A stretch of 64,000 nt of DNA from Gp1-AA122 sp035631655 (GCA_035631655.1 DASQIH010000183.1:1-64000); one strand, 5' to 3'; numbered from the stretch's first letter, positions 1-8,434 are shown. Notes: generated by a model from the sequence alone, not told the origin. Numbers and translations: made by a program.

Positions 1-15
1 GGGTGAGGGAGGGGA

Positions 16-31
16 GGACAGGCGACTGTCC
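16..31. repeat. Short perfect hairpin downstream of the GGDEF-like gene
   Basis: Six-base arms GGACAG (16-21) and CTGTCC (26-31) enclose a 4-base loop. It lies 15 bp beyond the stop of the minus-strand gene at 46, so it could end that transcript, although no T-run follows on that strand. The GGACAGGCG core also occurs inside the metH insertion near 63200. Confidence 0.45.
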
Positions 32-45
32 CCCTATCCCGATTG

Positions 46-1518
46 CTACGCTTTCGCAGGTGACGATTGCTTCTTAGCCGTTTCGATGCGGCCGAGAAGA
101 ACTTTCATCAACCCCAACTCGGCATCTGCATCTGCCGGGAATTGGGCAGTAGCCCAAGTAGCTGCTAAGGGGCGCGGTGCTCCGGGGAAGGGAACCTGGA
201 TGCCGTGCACCGCCTGCTGGAGTTTGCTCTCTACTACCGCCACGCCTTCGGCAGTCACTTCCGGCAGCAGCAGCGCGAAACGATCGCCGAGATAACGACA
301 AATGACGTCGTTGTTCCGAAGCGTGGAGCGCAGCACCGCGGCTACACGCCGCAGCAGTTCATCTCCTGCTTCGACACTGATACTGGCGTTGATCTCGCGA
401 AAACCGCGGAGGTCTAGCATGGCCAAGCCAAACTCTTTTTTGTGACGACGAGCGCGCGAGATTTCCTGCGCCATGGCATTGTGGAAGTAGCGCTGGTTGT
501 ACAGACCGGTGAGCGAGTCCAAATTGGCGACGCGGCGCAGCTCTTCGGAGAGCTGCACGTTGCGGGCGGCGGTAGCGCAGACATCGGCGGCAGCCTGTGC
601 AATGGTGCGGTCGTCGTGGCTGAAGAAATTTGCGTGCCGGTGTCCTAGGACTACGGCGCCGAGAACTTCGCCCAGCGATACGAATGGGGCACACATCTCC
701 GAACCAGAATCAGGGAAACAAGCAGGCCAGCTGTCGCGATTCGCAACGTCGTTGGCTACAGCCAGGGAACGTTGCGAAAGTGCCTCCGCCAAAAGCCCCC
801 TCTGGCGCGAAGCCAGGAACCGTTCAATATGTACGTCAGCGGCGGCAGACGAAGCTGCAATCGAGAGATGACCTTCGGTAGGACTGAGCACAATCGCGAT
901 GATGGTCCCCTCAAAGGTGTCAGAGATCAGGTCCACCAGCATGGTGAAGAACTGCTGGATATCATGGGCGGCGGCGGCCGAGCGGGCGATCAGATTAATA
1001 ATTTCAATCTGCCGTATACGGCGCAGGTCGGCGGAGTAGAGGCGGGCATTTTCCAGGGCAATCGAGGCCTGGCCGGCAAAAACAGAAAGCAGGCCAATGG
1101 CGTCAGGACCGAAAGGGTCGACTTGCTCGCTGTTAATTTCCAACACGCCGAGCACATTTTGCCGAACCAGCAAGGGAAGCGCCAGAACGCTCTTGGCGGC
1201 CGGGTCTTCGATGCGGTGCCGGGTCTCCTGGCTGAGGTCGGGCACGTAAAGGGGAGCGCGGGTAAAGGCGACCCAGCCCGCCACCGAGTCTTTGCCGATG
1301 GGAAGGCGCGGCTGGGAGCGGACGTCGCCGGTCTGGGCACGGCAATAAAGTTCCTCATTGTCCACCAGGTAGATAGCGCTGCGCGACGCTCCAAAATAAT
1401 TGCGCACCACCAGCAGCATGTGGTGGAGGACGGTCTCCGAGTCCAAGCTGGAGAGGATCATCTGCGTGGCTTGCTGCAGGACGGCCACTTCGCGAACACT
1501 GGTGTGGATCTGGGTCAC
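46..1518 (-). CDS. GAF-GAF-GGDEF protein with degenerate active site
   Basis: A 490-residue cytoplasmic signalling protein. The order is a GAF domain at about residues 20-160, a second more divergent GAF-like domain at about 170-325, then a GGDEF fold at about 335-485. GGDEF domains normally make cyclic di-GMP, but here the signature is LGDRF (residues 410-414) and the first metal-binding motif is altered (LDLRGF), so cyclase activity is unlikely. The RxxD inhibitory-site motif (RNND, residues 401-404) is kept exactly five residues upstream, so the domain could still bind c-di-GMP as a receptor. No membrane segment is seen. No partner gene is adjacent. The domain assignment is secure; the receptor role is inference. 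Confidence 0.85.
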   Translation of the reverse strand: MTQIHTSVREVAVLQQATQMILSSLDSETVLHHMLLVVRNYFGASRSAIYLVDNEELYCRAQTGDVRSQPRLPIGKDSVAGWVAFTRAPLYVPDLSQETRHRIEDPAAKSVLALPLLVRQNVLGVLEINSEQVDPFGPDAIGLLSVFAGQASIALENARLYSADLRRIRQIEIINLIARSAAAAHDIQQFFTMLVDLISDTFEGTIIAIVLSPTEGHLSIAASSAAADVHIERFLASRQRGLLAEALSQRSLAVANDVANRDSWPACFPDSGSEMCAPFVSLGEVLGAVVLGHRHANFFSHDDRTIAQAAADVCATAARNVQLSEELRRVANLDSLTGLYNQRYFHNAMAQEISRARRHKKEFGLAMLDLRGFREINASISVEAGDELLRRVAAVLRSTLRNNDVICRYLGDRFALLLPEVTAEGVAVVESKLQQAVHGIQVPFPGAPRPLAATWATAQFPADADAELGLMKVLLGRIETAKKQSSPAKA

Positions 1519-2311
1519 GCATTCTCCTCAGAAGAGGAATTTTGACGCATTATAAGGGGTTGTGCCCCATTCCAGCGTTTTCCGCAAAATCTTTGGATCT
1601 TAGAGACTTAATTTTGCACGGCAGGCAAGGACGAAGTACGGTGGGGCGGGAGCTGAGGGTGGGGAGAAATTGCACGGTTTTGAAGGCTCGAGACTGCAGA
1701 TGGGTTGAAAATCTGTGTGCTCCCAAGAAATTCTAGCTTCCACCTCGATAGAACCAATGACGCACCCTTTCAGAGCGTGTACTCGGCCATTCGGACATAC
1801 ACCACCACCGACTTTGGTTCATTGCCGCAGTGGAAAGACAAGGTTAAGATTCATTTCGCCGGAGGTTGAATCGCGTGCTCTTCGCCACACCGAGTTGGCA
1901 GCAACCCCAGGGATTCGCAATTGAAATCCTGTTTTCGTGGAGCATTTTCAACTCGACCCGCTATCCAGCTTCTGAGGCCAGTTCGGTTCGACGGTCCACG
2001 CGAGTTCCACTCCTGGACCTGAGCGATTCCGGGCTGTGAATTGGTAGTGCTGCGCTTTAGAGAGATCAACGCTAGCCAGCTCTGGCCACAGGAGGCCGTA
2101 TGGAGCCGCCCACGCAGAAGAGGATTGCCCCTCCACAGGTTGAAAATGGCGACCAGCCAAAAGATCTTCAACGCCTCCTCAGGCGACAAATGCGGGTGAT
2201 CTCACCGGCGCTGGCAGCAAGACTCGCGTGTAAGCAGGTCTTTGACCCGCCCGCCCGGGTCAAAGAGCCGGGCCCACACGGGCCTCGTGGTCAAGCGAAG
2301 GATGAACAGTC
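1519..2311. other. Gene-poor stretch
   Basis: No convincing gene is seen in these ~790 bases. A minus-strand frame (1851-2189) is open but has no recognisable domain. The only clear structure is the hairpin at 2239-2266. The stretch may hold decayed coding DNA. Confidence 0.5.
2239..2266. repeat. Perfect 11-bp inverted repeat, GGGTC-type palindrome
   Basis: TCTTTGACCCG (2239-2249) and CGGGTCAAAGA (2256-2266) are perfect complements with a 6-base loop. Related GGGTC/GACCC palindromes followed by GCCCACAC-like sequence occur at 37515-37535 and 41711-41750, so this is one member of a dispersed family in this genome. Confidence 0.7.
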
Positions 2312-2521
2312 ATGGGAATGAAGTTCGTGGAGCGGGTTTTGAGAGCGCTGTGCCCACATCGGTTCAGTTGGCCACGGATCGGGGTCAACGGTCAGGATTA
2401 CCAGGTTTGCCTGATTTGTGGAACCGCCTACGAGTACGATTGGACAACAATGCGACGGACCACTCTGTTGAGACCGGTCGACGGCCCAACTGAGCTAATG
2501 CACCAAAGCAAGCGTCCGTGA
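2312..2521 (+). CDS. Small CxxCG-YDW protein (copy 1)
   Basis: A 69-residue protein of unknown function. The central motif reads VCLICGTAYEYDW, with one CxxC pair that could be half a zinc site. The same arrangement, VCLDCGKEFAYDW, appears in the 78-residue protein at 6683-6919, so the two are paralogues. In both, an arginine-rich N-terminal stretch precedes the motif and a short polar tail follows. The ATG at 2312 has a purine-rich AAGGA stretch about 10 bases upstream. The paralogy with a gene that has a strong ribosome site supports it as real. A zinc-ribbon-like structural role is a guess. Confidence 0.6.
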   Translation: MGMKFVERVLRALCPHRFSWPRIGVNGQDYQVCLICGTAYEYDWTTMRRTTLLRPVDGPTELMHQSKRP

Positions 2522-2566
2522 GGTTAGCCGTCCCGAAACTCGTACGGGGAAGGCCGGCGCGTGTAC

Positions 2567-2761
2567 CTAAGTGATTGGTGTTGTCGGATTCAATCGTCCT
2601 ATCTCCGCCAATAGCTCCGACTGCCTGTTTCGGCGTAATTCGTGTGCATAAGGGTCGTCTTCTGCCAGGTCGGTTCGAATATCGTTGAGTCTCTCCAGCA
2701 CGGCGATGCCCCTAAGCTCGTCGAACAGGCACTCCAGTTTTTTCTGCTTTCCCCACATCAT
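2567..2761 (-). CDS. Small helical protein of unknown function
   Basis: A 64-residue, charged, mostly helical product without cysteines or membrane segments. Two ATG codons are in tandem at the start, and a weak AGGCGG stretch lies about six bases upstream. Amino-acid composition looks protein-like (regular L/E/R heptads), but I recognise no family. It stands alone between two gene-poor stretches. Confidence 0.4.
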   Translation of the reverse strand: MMWGKQKKLECLFDELRGIAVLERLNDIRTDLAEDDPYAHELRRNRQSELLAEIGRLNPTTPIT

Positions 2762-3295
2762 GATCCGCCTACCTACTCCCGGAGAAGAGGCAAGTCGAGC
2801 AGCCTCCGCGGGACATTCAGGGTAAATATTCCCTTTGAAATGATTGCCTGAGAGCGGTAGGAACCAGAGGCTCCGGGCAAAGGTGCGAAGAGGTTAACTC
2901 TACTGTTCTACGAGTCAAGAAAAATGTGCCGCCGTGAATACTAAATTCGTGGAGGCGGTTGAATTTTGTTACAGGTTGCCGTCCGTGAGGGGACGGTGCC
3001 TGCTTGTGATCGATGGCCCTCTACAAAATCTCATGGGTACTGAGGCCGCCCGTAGTTGATGGCGGTGGCACGGCTGAAAAGGCCAGGCCTTTCTCAGGTC
3101 AGAAGTTCAATCGGGAGTTACGAGAGGCAGAGAGGCAGGTCGTCTGCCGTCTTGGCGGCTGTCTCCATGGCGCCTTCCACATGAGATTGTTCTCAATCTA
3201 CAACAATGGGATGTTTGTGCTTGCTAAGAAGGCGTCGTGATTTATAGTTCCGTCACAGCGCCCTTCGATCTATTCCCCGTAACTATCAGTAACCA
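2762..3295. other. Gene-poor stretch
   Basis: No gene is supported here. A 75-codon frame at 3013-3240 has no domain or clear ribosome site. A small perfect hairpin, CCGTCC (2979-2984) with GGACGG (2991-2996), is the only structure I see. Confidence 0.45.
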
Positions 3296-3784
3296 TTGAG
3301 GGTACAACCTTATGCCCCTGGATTGGACAAGCTCAAGCATCTCGTCGTTTTGATGATGGAGAACCGGTCGTTCGATGACATGCTGGGCGCCTTGTCGATT
3401 ACCTCGGCTACGAGCGTGGTGCCGTTTTATTTCCAGCATACCTTAGGGGGTTCGGACATCAATGGCGTGCCGTGGTTGAGCAGCTACCAGGACTATCGTT
3501 TCCGTGCGCCCAATCTGCTGGTTTTGCGCGAGAGCTTCGAGCATTCCATCTGGGGACCCTTTGGTTTCTAATTTATGGCTGACCAGGGAAGGGTAGCGCT
3601 CACGCGGGTGATCTCAGCTTCTCCGATATGCGGCACTCCTTTGCCACGGGATTGACGGTGCGGGCGGGCGGTTCGCCAGAAGTGTTCTTCTTATTTGCCT
3701 GAGGGCGGCAATGAGGGTCACCACGCGATCTTTAACGTGAATAACTCGTTGCTCGGTGGTTCTGCTTGTCCTCTTCTGGATTAG
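3296..3784 (+). pseudogene. Chimeric relic: phosphoesterase N-terminal piece joined to outer-membrane barrel end
   Basis: The first ~30 codons (3296-3390) encode LKHLVVLMMENRSFDDMLG, the N-terminal metal-site motif of the phospholipase C / phosphoesterase family. The frame then changes character without a stop into sequence rich in alternating aromatic residues (SYQDYRFRAP, FEHSIWGPFGF), ending at a TAA (3569-3571). Sense continues beyond it (FMADQGRVALT), then in another frame (FSDMRHSFATGLTVRAGG, stop at 3700-3702), then in a third (HHAIFNVNNSLLGGS, ending at 3784). I read this as a deletion fusion of two dead genes. The barrel identity of the second part is inferred from its pattern and is less certain than the phosphoesterase part. 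Confidence 0.5.
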
Positions 3785-3809
3785 TGATACAGGGCAGTTC
3801 TGAGTTGTG

Positions 3810-3851
3810 GGTTCTCGGTTCTCAGGTTTCGGAAACTGAGAATTAAGAACC
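3810..3851. repeat. Imperfect palindromic repeat
   Basis: GGTTCTCGGTTCTCAGGTTTC is followed at once by its near-complement ending AAGAACC, giving a 42-bp imperfect palindrome. It lies just after the relic at 3296-3784 and resembles short intergenic palindromes scattered through the window. Confidence 0.6.
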
Positions 3852-3919
3852 GACGACTGTATCCCACCATACGATTCCCGCGCGCCCAAGTCCAACAATC
3901 AGAAGCCCAAAAAAATGTA

Positions 3920-3947
3920 TTGACGGACATAACTTATGCGATATAAC
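3920..3947 (+). promoter_or_regulatory. Sigma-70-type promoter for the 98-residue gene
   Basis: TTGACG (3920-3925) and TATAAC (3942-3947) are separated by 16 bases and lie 22 bases before the ATG at 3969. It is the best -35/-10 pair I see in the window. Confidence 0.6.
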
Positions 3948-3968
3948 GCCTAGTTTAAGAGGTGGCAT

Positions 3969-4265
3969 ATGGGCTCCCCTCAGAGGAAAACCTCAGACAG
4001 CGCATTTTGGAAAGAACTTTACGAAGCTGCCTTGTTTGAGTTTGACAGAGAGAAACTGCCGGAACGCATCGCCCTGGCCGAACAGGCGGTGACGCAGCGG
4101 CGACGTGAGTTACTGGCAAGCGCCGGCGACGGCGTGGAAGAGCAAGAATGCCTGGATGATGCCCTATACGGGCTCAGTGCCTTGCGCAGGATATCGGAAT
4201 CCGGCTGCTCAACCCAGCACGGGAACGCCGAGGCTTACCCAGACAACCGAAAGACGGGCACCTAG
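3969..4265 (+). CDS. Conserved small protein, unknown function
   Basis: A 98-residue soluble protein. Residues ~12-75 are strongly helical and acidic/basic in alternation (FWKELYEAALFEFDREKLPE, then a second helix containing EEQECLDDALYGLSALRR). I recognise it as the kind of small uncharacterised protein common in acidobacteria, but cannot assign a function. The start has GAGGTGG about 4 bases upstream and a good promoter 22 bases upstream. The tail after residue ~78 is polar and probably disordered. It could be a helical adaptor. Confidence 0.65.
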   Translation: MGSPQRKTSDSAFWKELYEAALFEFDREKLPERIALAEQAVTQRRRELLASAGDGVEEQECLDDALYGLSALRRISESGCSTQHGNAEAYPDNRKTGT

Positions 4266-4362
4266 GGGCGTCCTGCGGACACCCGGGTACTGGCGGCTGT
4301 GAAATCAAGGGCCCTCCTCGCCTTGTCTGCCTTAAACAGTTCGTGCCGATTCAGTGAGGTTT

Positions 4363-4773
4363 CTAGGCGCAGTAGCGATCCACCAGGCTGCGGATGATCG
4401 CCAAAAATCTAGCAACCGGCTCCCCCTTGTGAACGAAGGCGTCAATGTTCCGCAGAGATTGCGGGGAGCTTCCGGAATGCAGCACGACGGGGACGTCGGG
4501 CTTAAGCTTCTTGAGTTGAAGGGCGAGTTTGCTTCCCTTAGAGCCTTGCAGCATGTGATCAGCCAACACCAGGCAGACAGGATTTTTTTGGAATAGACGA
4601 ACGGCGCTTGCGCTGGTAGCGGCCGTTACCACCGAATATCCATCCTTCTCGAGGATTTCTGTGCGCAATTCGCGTTGCGCCGGGTCATCCTCGACACAGA
4701 GGATGAGAAGCTTTTTGTTTTTTCCGGGATGCAAGACTCTACCGACCTTGGGTAATTTCAACCGGGAGGACAC
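4363..4773 (-). CDS. Single-domain response regulator 1
   Basis: A 136-residue receiver domain with an ~18-residue basic N-terminal tail and no output domain. The acidic pocket (CVEDD), phosphoacceptor Asp (LVLADHML), the conserved Ser/Thr position (LHSGS) and Lys (FVHKGE) are all present, so phosphotransfer should work. It would relay phosphate from an unlinked histidine kinase, as no kinase is encoded nearby. A second receiver-only gene lies upstream on the same strand at 4924-5334; they are separated by 150 bp and may be separately transcribed. The two proteins are only distantly similar. Confidence 0.9.
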   Translation of the reverse strand: MSSRLKLPKVGRVLHPGKNKKLLILCVEDDPAQRELRTEILEKDGYSVVTAATSASAVRLFQKNPVCLVLADHMLQGSKGSKLALQLKKLKPDVPVVLHSGSSPQSLRNIDAFVHKGEPVARFLAIIRSLVDRYCA

Positions 4774-4923
4774 TGCTAGGAGTCACGCCACCGGCGAACG
4801 CTAGTCTAGCGAGAGGGGCGCCTACTGTTCCATACAGTACATTCTGTAGGCACACTACACGGGATGCCGGGCAAGGGACCAGCTTTACGAAGAAAACAAG
4901 TGGCAAAACTTTAAGCCACTTTT

Positions 4924-5334
4924 TCAGCAGCTTGGAACAACTTCGCCCCCTCGAGCGCGTAACTTGTCGTTAATTGTACCGATCATCGCCTCGACATCAG
5001 CGGGTTTGACTAGGTAGTCATCCACCTGCGTGCGTAAAGCCTGCAATGCGGTTTCAAGTGCTGGATAGCCAGTCAAAATGAGATTCACGCATTGTGGTTG
5101 AAGGTGGCGCATGGCGCTGATCACGAGGAAGCCATCGCCTTGCACACCGATGTTGAGATCAGTGATAAGAACGTCAAAGGGGTACGAATTGATCTCGACC
5201 AACGCCTCCGAAACGCTGGCCGCCACCCGTACGTCGAAGCCCTTTTGCTGCAACACGGGAGGCAACGTGAGCCGAATGCTTTCTTCGTCATCTACGAACA
5301 GCAAACGCCTGCGGGCACTTGGCTTTTGGGCCAT
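4924..5334 (-). CDS. Single-domain response regulator 2
   Basis: A 136-residue receiver-only protein. The pocket reads FVDDEES, the phosphoacceptor lies in VLITDLNI, the switch Thr in LILTGYP, and the conserved Lys in YLVKPAD. The KP motif and the overall spacing are those of typical CheY-like receivers. There is no DNA-binding or enzymatic domain. It sits upstream of the other receiver gene (4363-4773). The partner kinase is not in this window. Confidence 0.9.
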   Translation of the reverse strand: MAQKPSARRRLLFVDDEESIRLTLPPVLQQKGFDVRVAASVSEALVEINSYPFDVLITDLNIGVQGDGFLVISAMRHLQPQCVNLILTGYPALETALQALRTQVDDYLVKPADVEAMIGTINDKLRARGGEVVPSC

Positions 5335-5594
5335 AGGGACGAGCGAGCGGGGACGGCTGACGAAAAGAGAGCGTACCCCGATAGTTCTGCTTTGCCGTAT
5401 ACAGTAGATAGGGTAGAAATGTATTTAATTAGCTTCAGGGTGCCCTAAGAGTGCAGGGCGCGCTAAACGTCAGCCGGACGCCCATGAGAAATCCGGAGAA
5501 GGTGAAATTGAGCGGAGACACTAAACCCTTCGCTCAGCCGGATAGGGCAAGCCTGCAATTCGAATAGCTAACATCGCTGAAGCGCCAGTCCAAC

Positions 5595-5981
5595 TTACGC
5601 GGCGGCGTTAGCTTTCGCCTCGGCTTCGACCGTGTAGATCAAAACCGCTTTCTTCCCACCCTTCGCAACGCTGGCGTGGATCGAATTGAGGTTGACGCCT
5701 TTGGCAGCCAACTTATCGAGACAGTCGGCCAGCGCCCCGGGTTTATTGGGCAACTCGTATTCTTCGGCCGTGGTTTCGCGGAACGAAATCCTGGCCGCAT
5801 CCAGCGCTTTTCTGGCACGCCGGGCGTCCTCGACCACCAGCTCGAGAGTGCCGCCTGTGCCCTGGGCTGTTCCCAGCAGAGCCAAAATGTTCACCTTCGC
5901 GGCACCGAGTGTTCTTGCGATCTCGGCAACCGCGCCGGGCCGGTTCTCCACAGAAATTGTGAATTGCTTAGTCTTCGCCAT
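5595..5981 (-). CDS. Tandem ACT-domain protein
   Basis: A 128-residue protein made of two ACT-like units: residues ~6-70 (FTISVENRPGAVAEIARTLG) and ~73-125 (YELPNKPGALADCLDKLA). The repeated PG(A)-x-x-x-x-LA signature is the usual turn before the first ACT helix. ACT domains bind amino acids or other small ligands. With no catalytic domain attached this is probably a free-standing ligand sensor. The ribosome site GAGGTAG lies about 6 bases upstream. Neighbours give no clue to the ligand. The second unit is followed by an alanine-rich tail. Confidence 0.85.
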   Translation of the reverse strand: MAKTKQFTISVENRPGAVAEIARTLGAAKVNILALLGTAQGTGGTLELVVEDARRARKALDAARISFRETTAEEYELPNKPGALADCLDKLAAKGVNLNSIHASVAKGGKKAVLIYTVEAEAKANAAA

Positions 5982-6296
5982 AGAGCTACCTCCTCGTGTG
6001 GCGAGAGATTATACGCCTGAGTGGTCTGACGGGAACCGCTATTTGACGCGGGTTTTGGAGGAAGTTCAGGAAGGGGAAGTCTCGCCAGGGCGGAGGGGGA
6101 CGTGGTAGCTTGACCTGCCAGGAGTTACCGGCAAGGCCCCGTTCGCCCCTGGTTGAGTTGCGAGGCACACGTTGGACCGTTTAAGCTTGGCTACTTCATG
6201 TTAGGCTAGCGCATTCGCTATGGCTGGCTTCCAGGCCGTGCTCCTCCCATGTCATTTCATACGGCCGTTGAGAAACCATTTTGGAAGAGGTGAGGG
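5982..6296. other. Divergent intergenic region
   Basis: These 315 bases separate the ACT gene (minus) from the DUF4242 gene (plus) and should carry both promoters. I could not identify convincing -35/-10 boxes or an RNA structure here. Confidence 0.4.
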
Positions 6297-6581
6297 ATGC
6301 CTAAATTTCTGATTGAGCGCGAACTGCCCAACGCCGGTGATCTGTCGCCCCAGCAGCTTCAGGCGGTGGCGCAGAAATCCTGCTCGGTATTGCGCAGTAT
6401 GGGGCCTCAAATCCAGTGGGTGCAGAGCTACGTTACTGACAACAAGATCTACTGCGTTTACGTGGCGGACAGCGAGCAGGCGATCCGCGAGCACGCAAAA
6501 CAGGGCGGGTTCCCGGCCAATCGAATTTCGGAAATCCGGACGATGATTGATCCCACCACAGCCGAGAGTCACCAGGCGTGA
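6297..6581 (+). CDS. DUF4242 family protein
   Basis: A 94-residue protein matching the DUF4242 type: N-terminal MPKFLIERELP strand, central WVQSYVTDNKIYCVYVA, and the C-terminal GFPANRISEIRTMIDPTTAE block. Family members are small ferredoxin-like folds; some have been linked to nickel binding, but the metal ligands cannot be judged from this sequence alone. The ATG has GAGG about 9 bases upstream. An intrinsic terminator at 6636-6659 ends the unit, so it is monocistronic. Confidence 0.85.
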   Translation: MPKFLIERELPNAGDLSPQQLQAVAQKSCSVLRSMGPQIQWVQSYVTDNKIYCVYVADSEQAIREHAKQGGFPANRISEIRTMIDPTTAESHQA

Positions 6582-6635
6582 GGAACGGCAAGCGCGACGC
6601 CAACCCACTGATAGGCTGGAGCTGAAGACTACAAG

Positions 6636-6659
6636 AGCCGCGATCAGGTCGCGGCTTTT
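6636..6659 (+). terminator. Intrinsic terminator after DUF4242 gene
   Basis: The arms AGCCGCGA and TCGCGGCT form an 8-bp stem with a 5-base loop, and the stem runs into TTTT. It lies 55 bases after the stop at 6581. Confidence 0.85.
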
Positions 6660-6682
6660 GCCTCGCGATTAGCCAACTGGAA

Positions 6683-6919
6683 TTACGCCGCCTGTTTGGG
6701 AGCCAGGTCGGCGACGTTAGGGGTTTGCTCCGGCGCGTCGTCGACAATCTTCATTTGGCGCCAGTCATAGGCAAATTCTTTGCCGCAATCCAGACAAACC
6801 ACGTAGGTACCCGTGAGGGAGGCAGCTGCACTCCGGCGCGCAGCAGAGCGGATAGTAATGGGAAAGCTGAGATTGGTGTGCCAACAACCAAAGAAGCCAT
6901 CGAGCAGCCTTGCGATCAT
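6683..6919 (-). CDS. Small CxxCG-YDW protein (copy 2)
   Basis: A 78-residue protein with the motif VCLDCGKEFAYDW at about residues 41-53, shared with the gene at 2312-2521 (VCLICGTAYEYDW). The N-terminal third is arginine-rich and moderately hydrophobic. A very good ribosome site (GGGGAGG) lies 5-6 bases before the ATG. One CxxC pair could bind a metal only by dimerisation or with other ligands. Function unknown. The 3' end faces the terminator of the DUF4242 gene. Confidence 0.7.
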   Translation of the reverse strand: MIARLLDGFFGCWHTNLSFPITIRSAARRSAAASLTGTYVVCLDCGKEFAYDWRQMKIVDDAPEQTPNVADLAPKQAA

Positions 6920-7306
6920 ATCTACCTCCCCAGAACTTGGGTCTTGCTGGCCCTCTGACCTCAGCGGCTAAGGTCGCTCAGGGTTGACGCGAACTGCTTA
7001 GACACGGCGGAAGCCCGGGCCTGCTACCGGAATTCGCTTTGGCTGTGTCGTATAAAGCTCGTAAGCTGCTGCGGCCCTGGTGTGCGAGCAGCCACTTAGA
7101 GCACTATATGTGTAAAGAACAATTTCCGCCGGGGGAGAACAGCTTCTACTCTGGCCAGCTACTTAGATTATATTTACGGCTAAAAGGGTTCTATTGCACG
7201 ACGGTGGGGGGAGCGTCTGAGTAGCCAATGAGGTCCGCTCTAAGGGGGCAATAAAGCCCGGAAACGCATGAAACATTTTGGGTTAACAGGAGTGTTAAAA
7301 CGGGAG
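6920..7306. other. Intergenic region
   Basis: 387 bases upstream of the small CxxCG protein gene and downstream of the anti-sigma gene. No gene, clear terminator or structured RNA is evident. The promoter of the 6683-6919 gene must lie here. Confidence 0.4.
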
Positions 7307-7561
7307 TCAGACTGGTTCGGAGCCTGCTTTTTTCTTCTGGCACTTGGCCATAATGGCGGATCGGAGGCGGCCGCGGAGGTCTTCAGGAAGTTCGTAGAGC
7401 TGCGAGTCGCGATAGATTTCGATTGTCTTCTTGGTGGTATCACAGACAACGTAGCAGTTGTGGCACCAAGCAAGGTGGTCTTCCAGTTCAGCGCGGGTGC
7501 GGGCGTCGAGGACGCCGTCAAGGTAATTGGTGAGCTCTTGCAGAAACTCAGAGCATTTCAC
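7307..7561 (-). CDS. Zinc-finger anti-sigma factor
   Basis: An 84-residue protein with the anti-sigma zinc-finger pattern: KCSEFLQELTNYLDG near the start, then EDHLAWCHNCYVVC (His-x3-Cys-x2-Cys). There is no membrane segment, so it is a soluble ZAS-type anti-sigma factor that would hold the adjacent ECF sigma factor and release it on a redox or other stress signal. The start is GTG and overlaps the sigma gene stop by four bases (GTGA), so the pair is translationally coupled. Pairing with the upstream sigma factor is inferred from this overlap. Confidence 0.9.
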   Translation of the reverse strand: MKCSEFLQELTNYLDGVLDARTRAELEDHLAWCHNCYVVCDTTKKTIEIYRDSQLYELPEDLRGRLRSAIMAKCQKKKAGSEPV

Positions 7562-8190
7562 TGTGTGCCATCTCCGCCAACATTGCGTTTTTGAAAGTAG
7601 CGGCTGAGCCGCTCGCGCAGCTGCAAGCGCGCGCGCAGCAACCGCGACTTGACCGCCGGAATGCTGAGTTCCAAAGCCTCGGCTGCTTCCTCGGTCGACA
7701 AACCCTCCACATCGCGCAGCACAAACACCGTCCGGAAGCTGGGAGGGAGCCCCTGGATGGTCTTCGTCAAAATATCATGCAGCTCGGACTGCGTGTAGAG
7801 CTGCTCGGGATTGGGCGACCAATCCGCGACCTCGCGAGGTACCGAGTCATCCTCGGTCTTGACATCCTCGTCGAGCGATACCATGCGTTCCGGCCGACGG
7901 CGGCGCAACTTCATGAGCGCCTCGTTGACCGCGATCCGCACCAGCCAAGTGTAAAACTTCGACTGCCCCTGGAACTGTCCCAGGTTCTGATAGGCTTTCA
8001 GGAACGCGTCCTGCACCACGTCTTCCGCGTCTTCGCGGTTCTGCGTAATATGCTGCGCGATACGAAATACGTTCCGGTCGTAGCGCTTGACCAGTTCTTC
8101 AAACGCCGCGACATCGCCGCCTTTGGCTGCCTGAACCAGCGCCAGCTCATCACTGACGGGCTCACTCACTTTTGGTTGGATGGTCCCCAT
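7558..8190 (-). CDS. ECF sigma factor, RpoE-like
   Basis: A 210-residue ECF sigma factor. Region 2 is at about residues 25-95 (FEELVKRYDRNVFRIA, NREDAEDVVQDAFLKAYQNL, FYTWLVRIAVN) and region 4 at about 140-195 (LPPSFRTVFVLRDVEGLS, then SIPAVKSRLLRARLQLRERL). A ~35-residue acidic linker joins them. It directs RNA polymerase to a stress regulon. The downstream overlapping gene encodes its likely anti-sigma factor. Such operons are often autoregulated, but I could not identify the operator in the 244-bp upstream region. Confidence 0.93.
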   Translation of the reverse strand: MGTIQPKVSEPVSDELALVQAAKGGDVAAFEELVKRYDRNVFRIAQHITQNREDAEDVVQDAFLKAYQNLGQFQGQSKFYTWLVRIAVNEALMKLRRRRPERMVSLDEDVKTEDDSVPREVADWSPNPEQLYTQSELHDILTKTIQGLPPSFRTVFVLRDVEGLSTEEAAEALELSIPAVKSRLLRARLQLRERLSRYFQKRNVGGDGTQ

Positions 8191-8434
8191 TCTTCCGCCG
8201 ATTCAACAATTTTGGGCTATGCGGCCAAAATGAAAGTGTATTGTAATCGGTATTCCGGCCTTGTGCCCATTTGTCTTTTGACGTAGGAGCCTCACAATGG
8301 TTTGCGTTGACTTGCGAGATGGTGGGTTGAGCGAGGAGGGATACACGGTAGTAACCTCGGCAGCCTGCGCAAGTACCGTATAATCAATCATTGAATTGGG
8401 CCCAAGCAGGCGGGCACCTCACTGGTTTTCAAGA

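Noticed and set aside
772..1545. 257-codon plus-strand frame
   Set aside because: It mirrors the GAF-GAF-GGDEF gene on the other strand and has no domain pattern of its own.
3013..3240. 75-codon frame
   Set aside because: No convincing ribosome site, composition or family match.
3601..3702. Phage integrase remnant (MRHSFAT)
   Set aside because: The motif looks like the tyrosine-recombinase R-H box, but the flanking residues fit the barrel relic continuing from upstream better.
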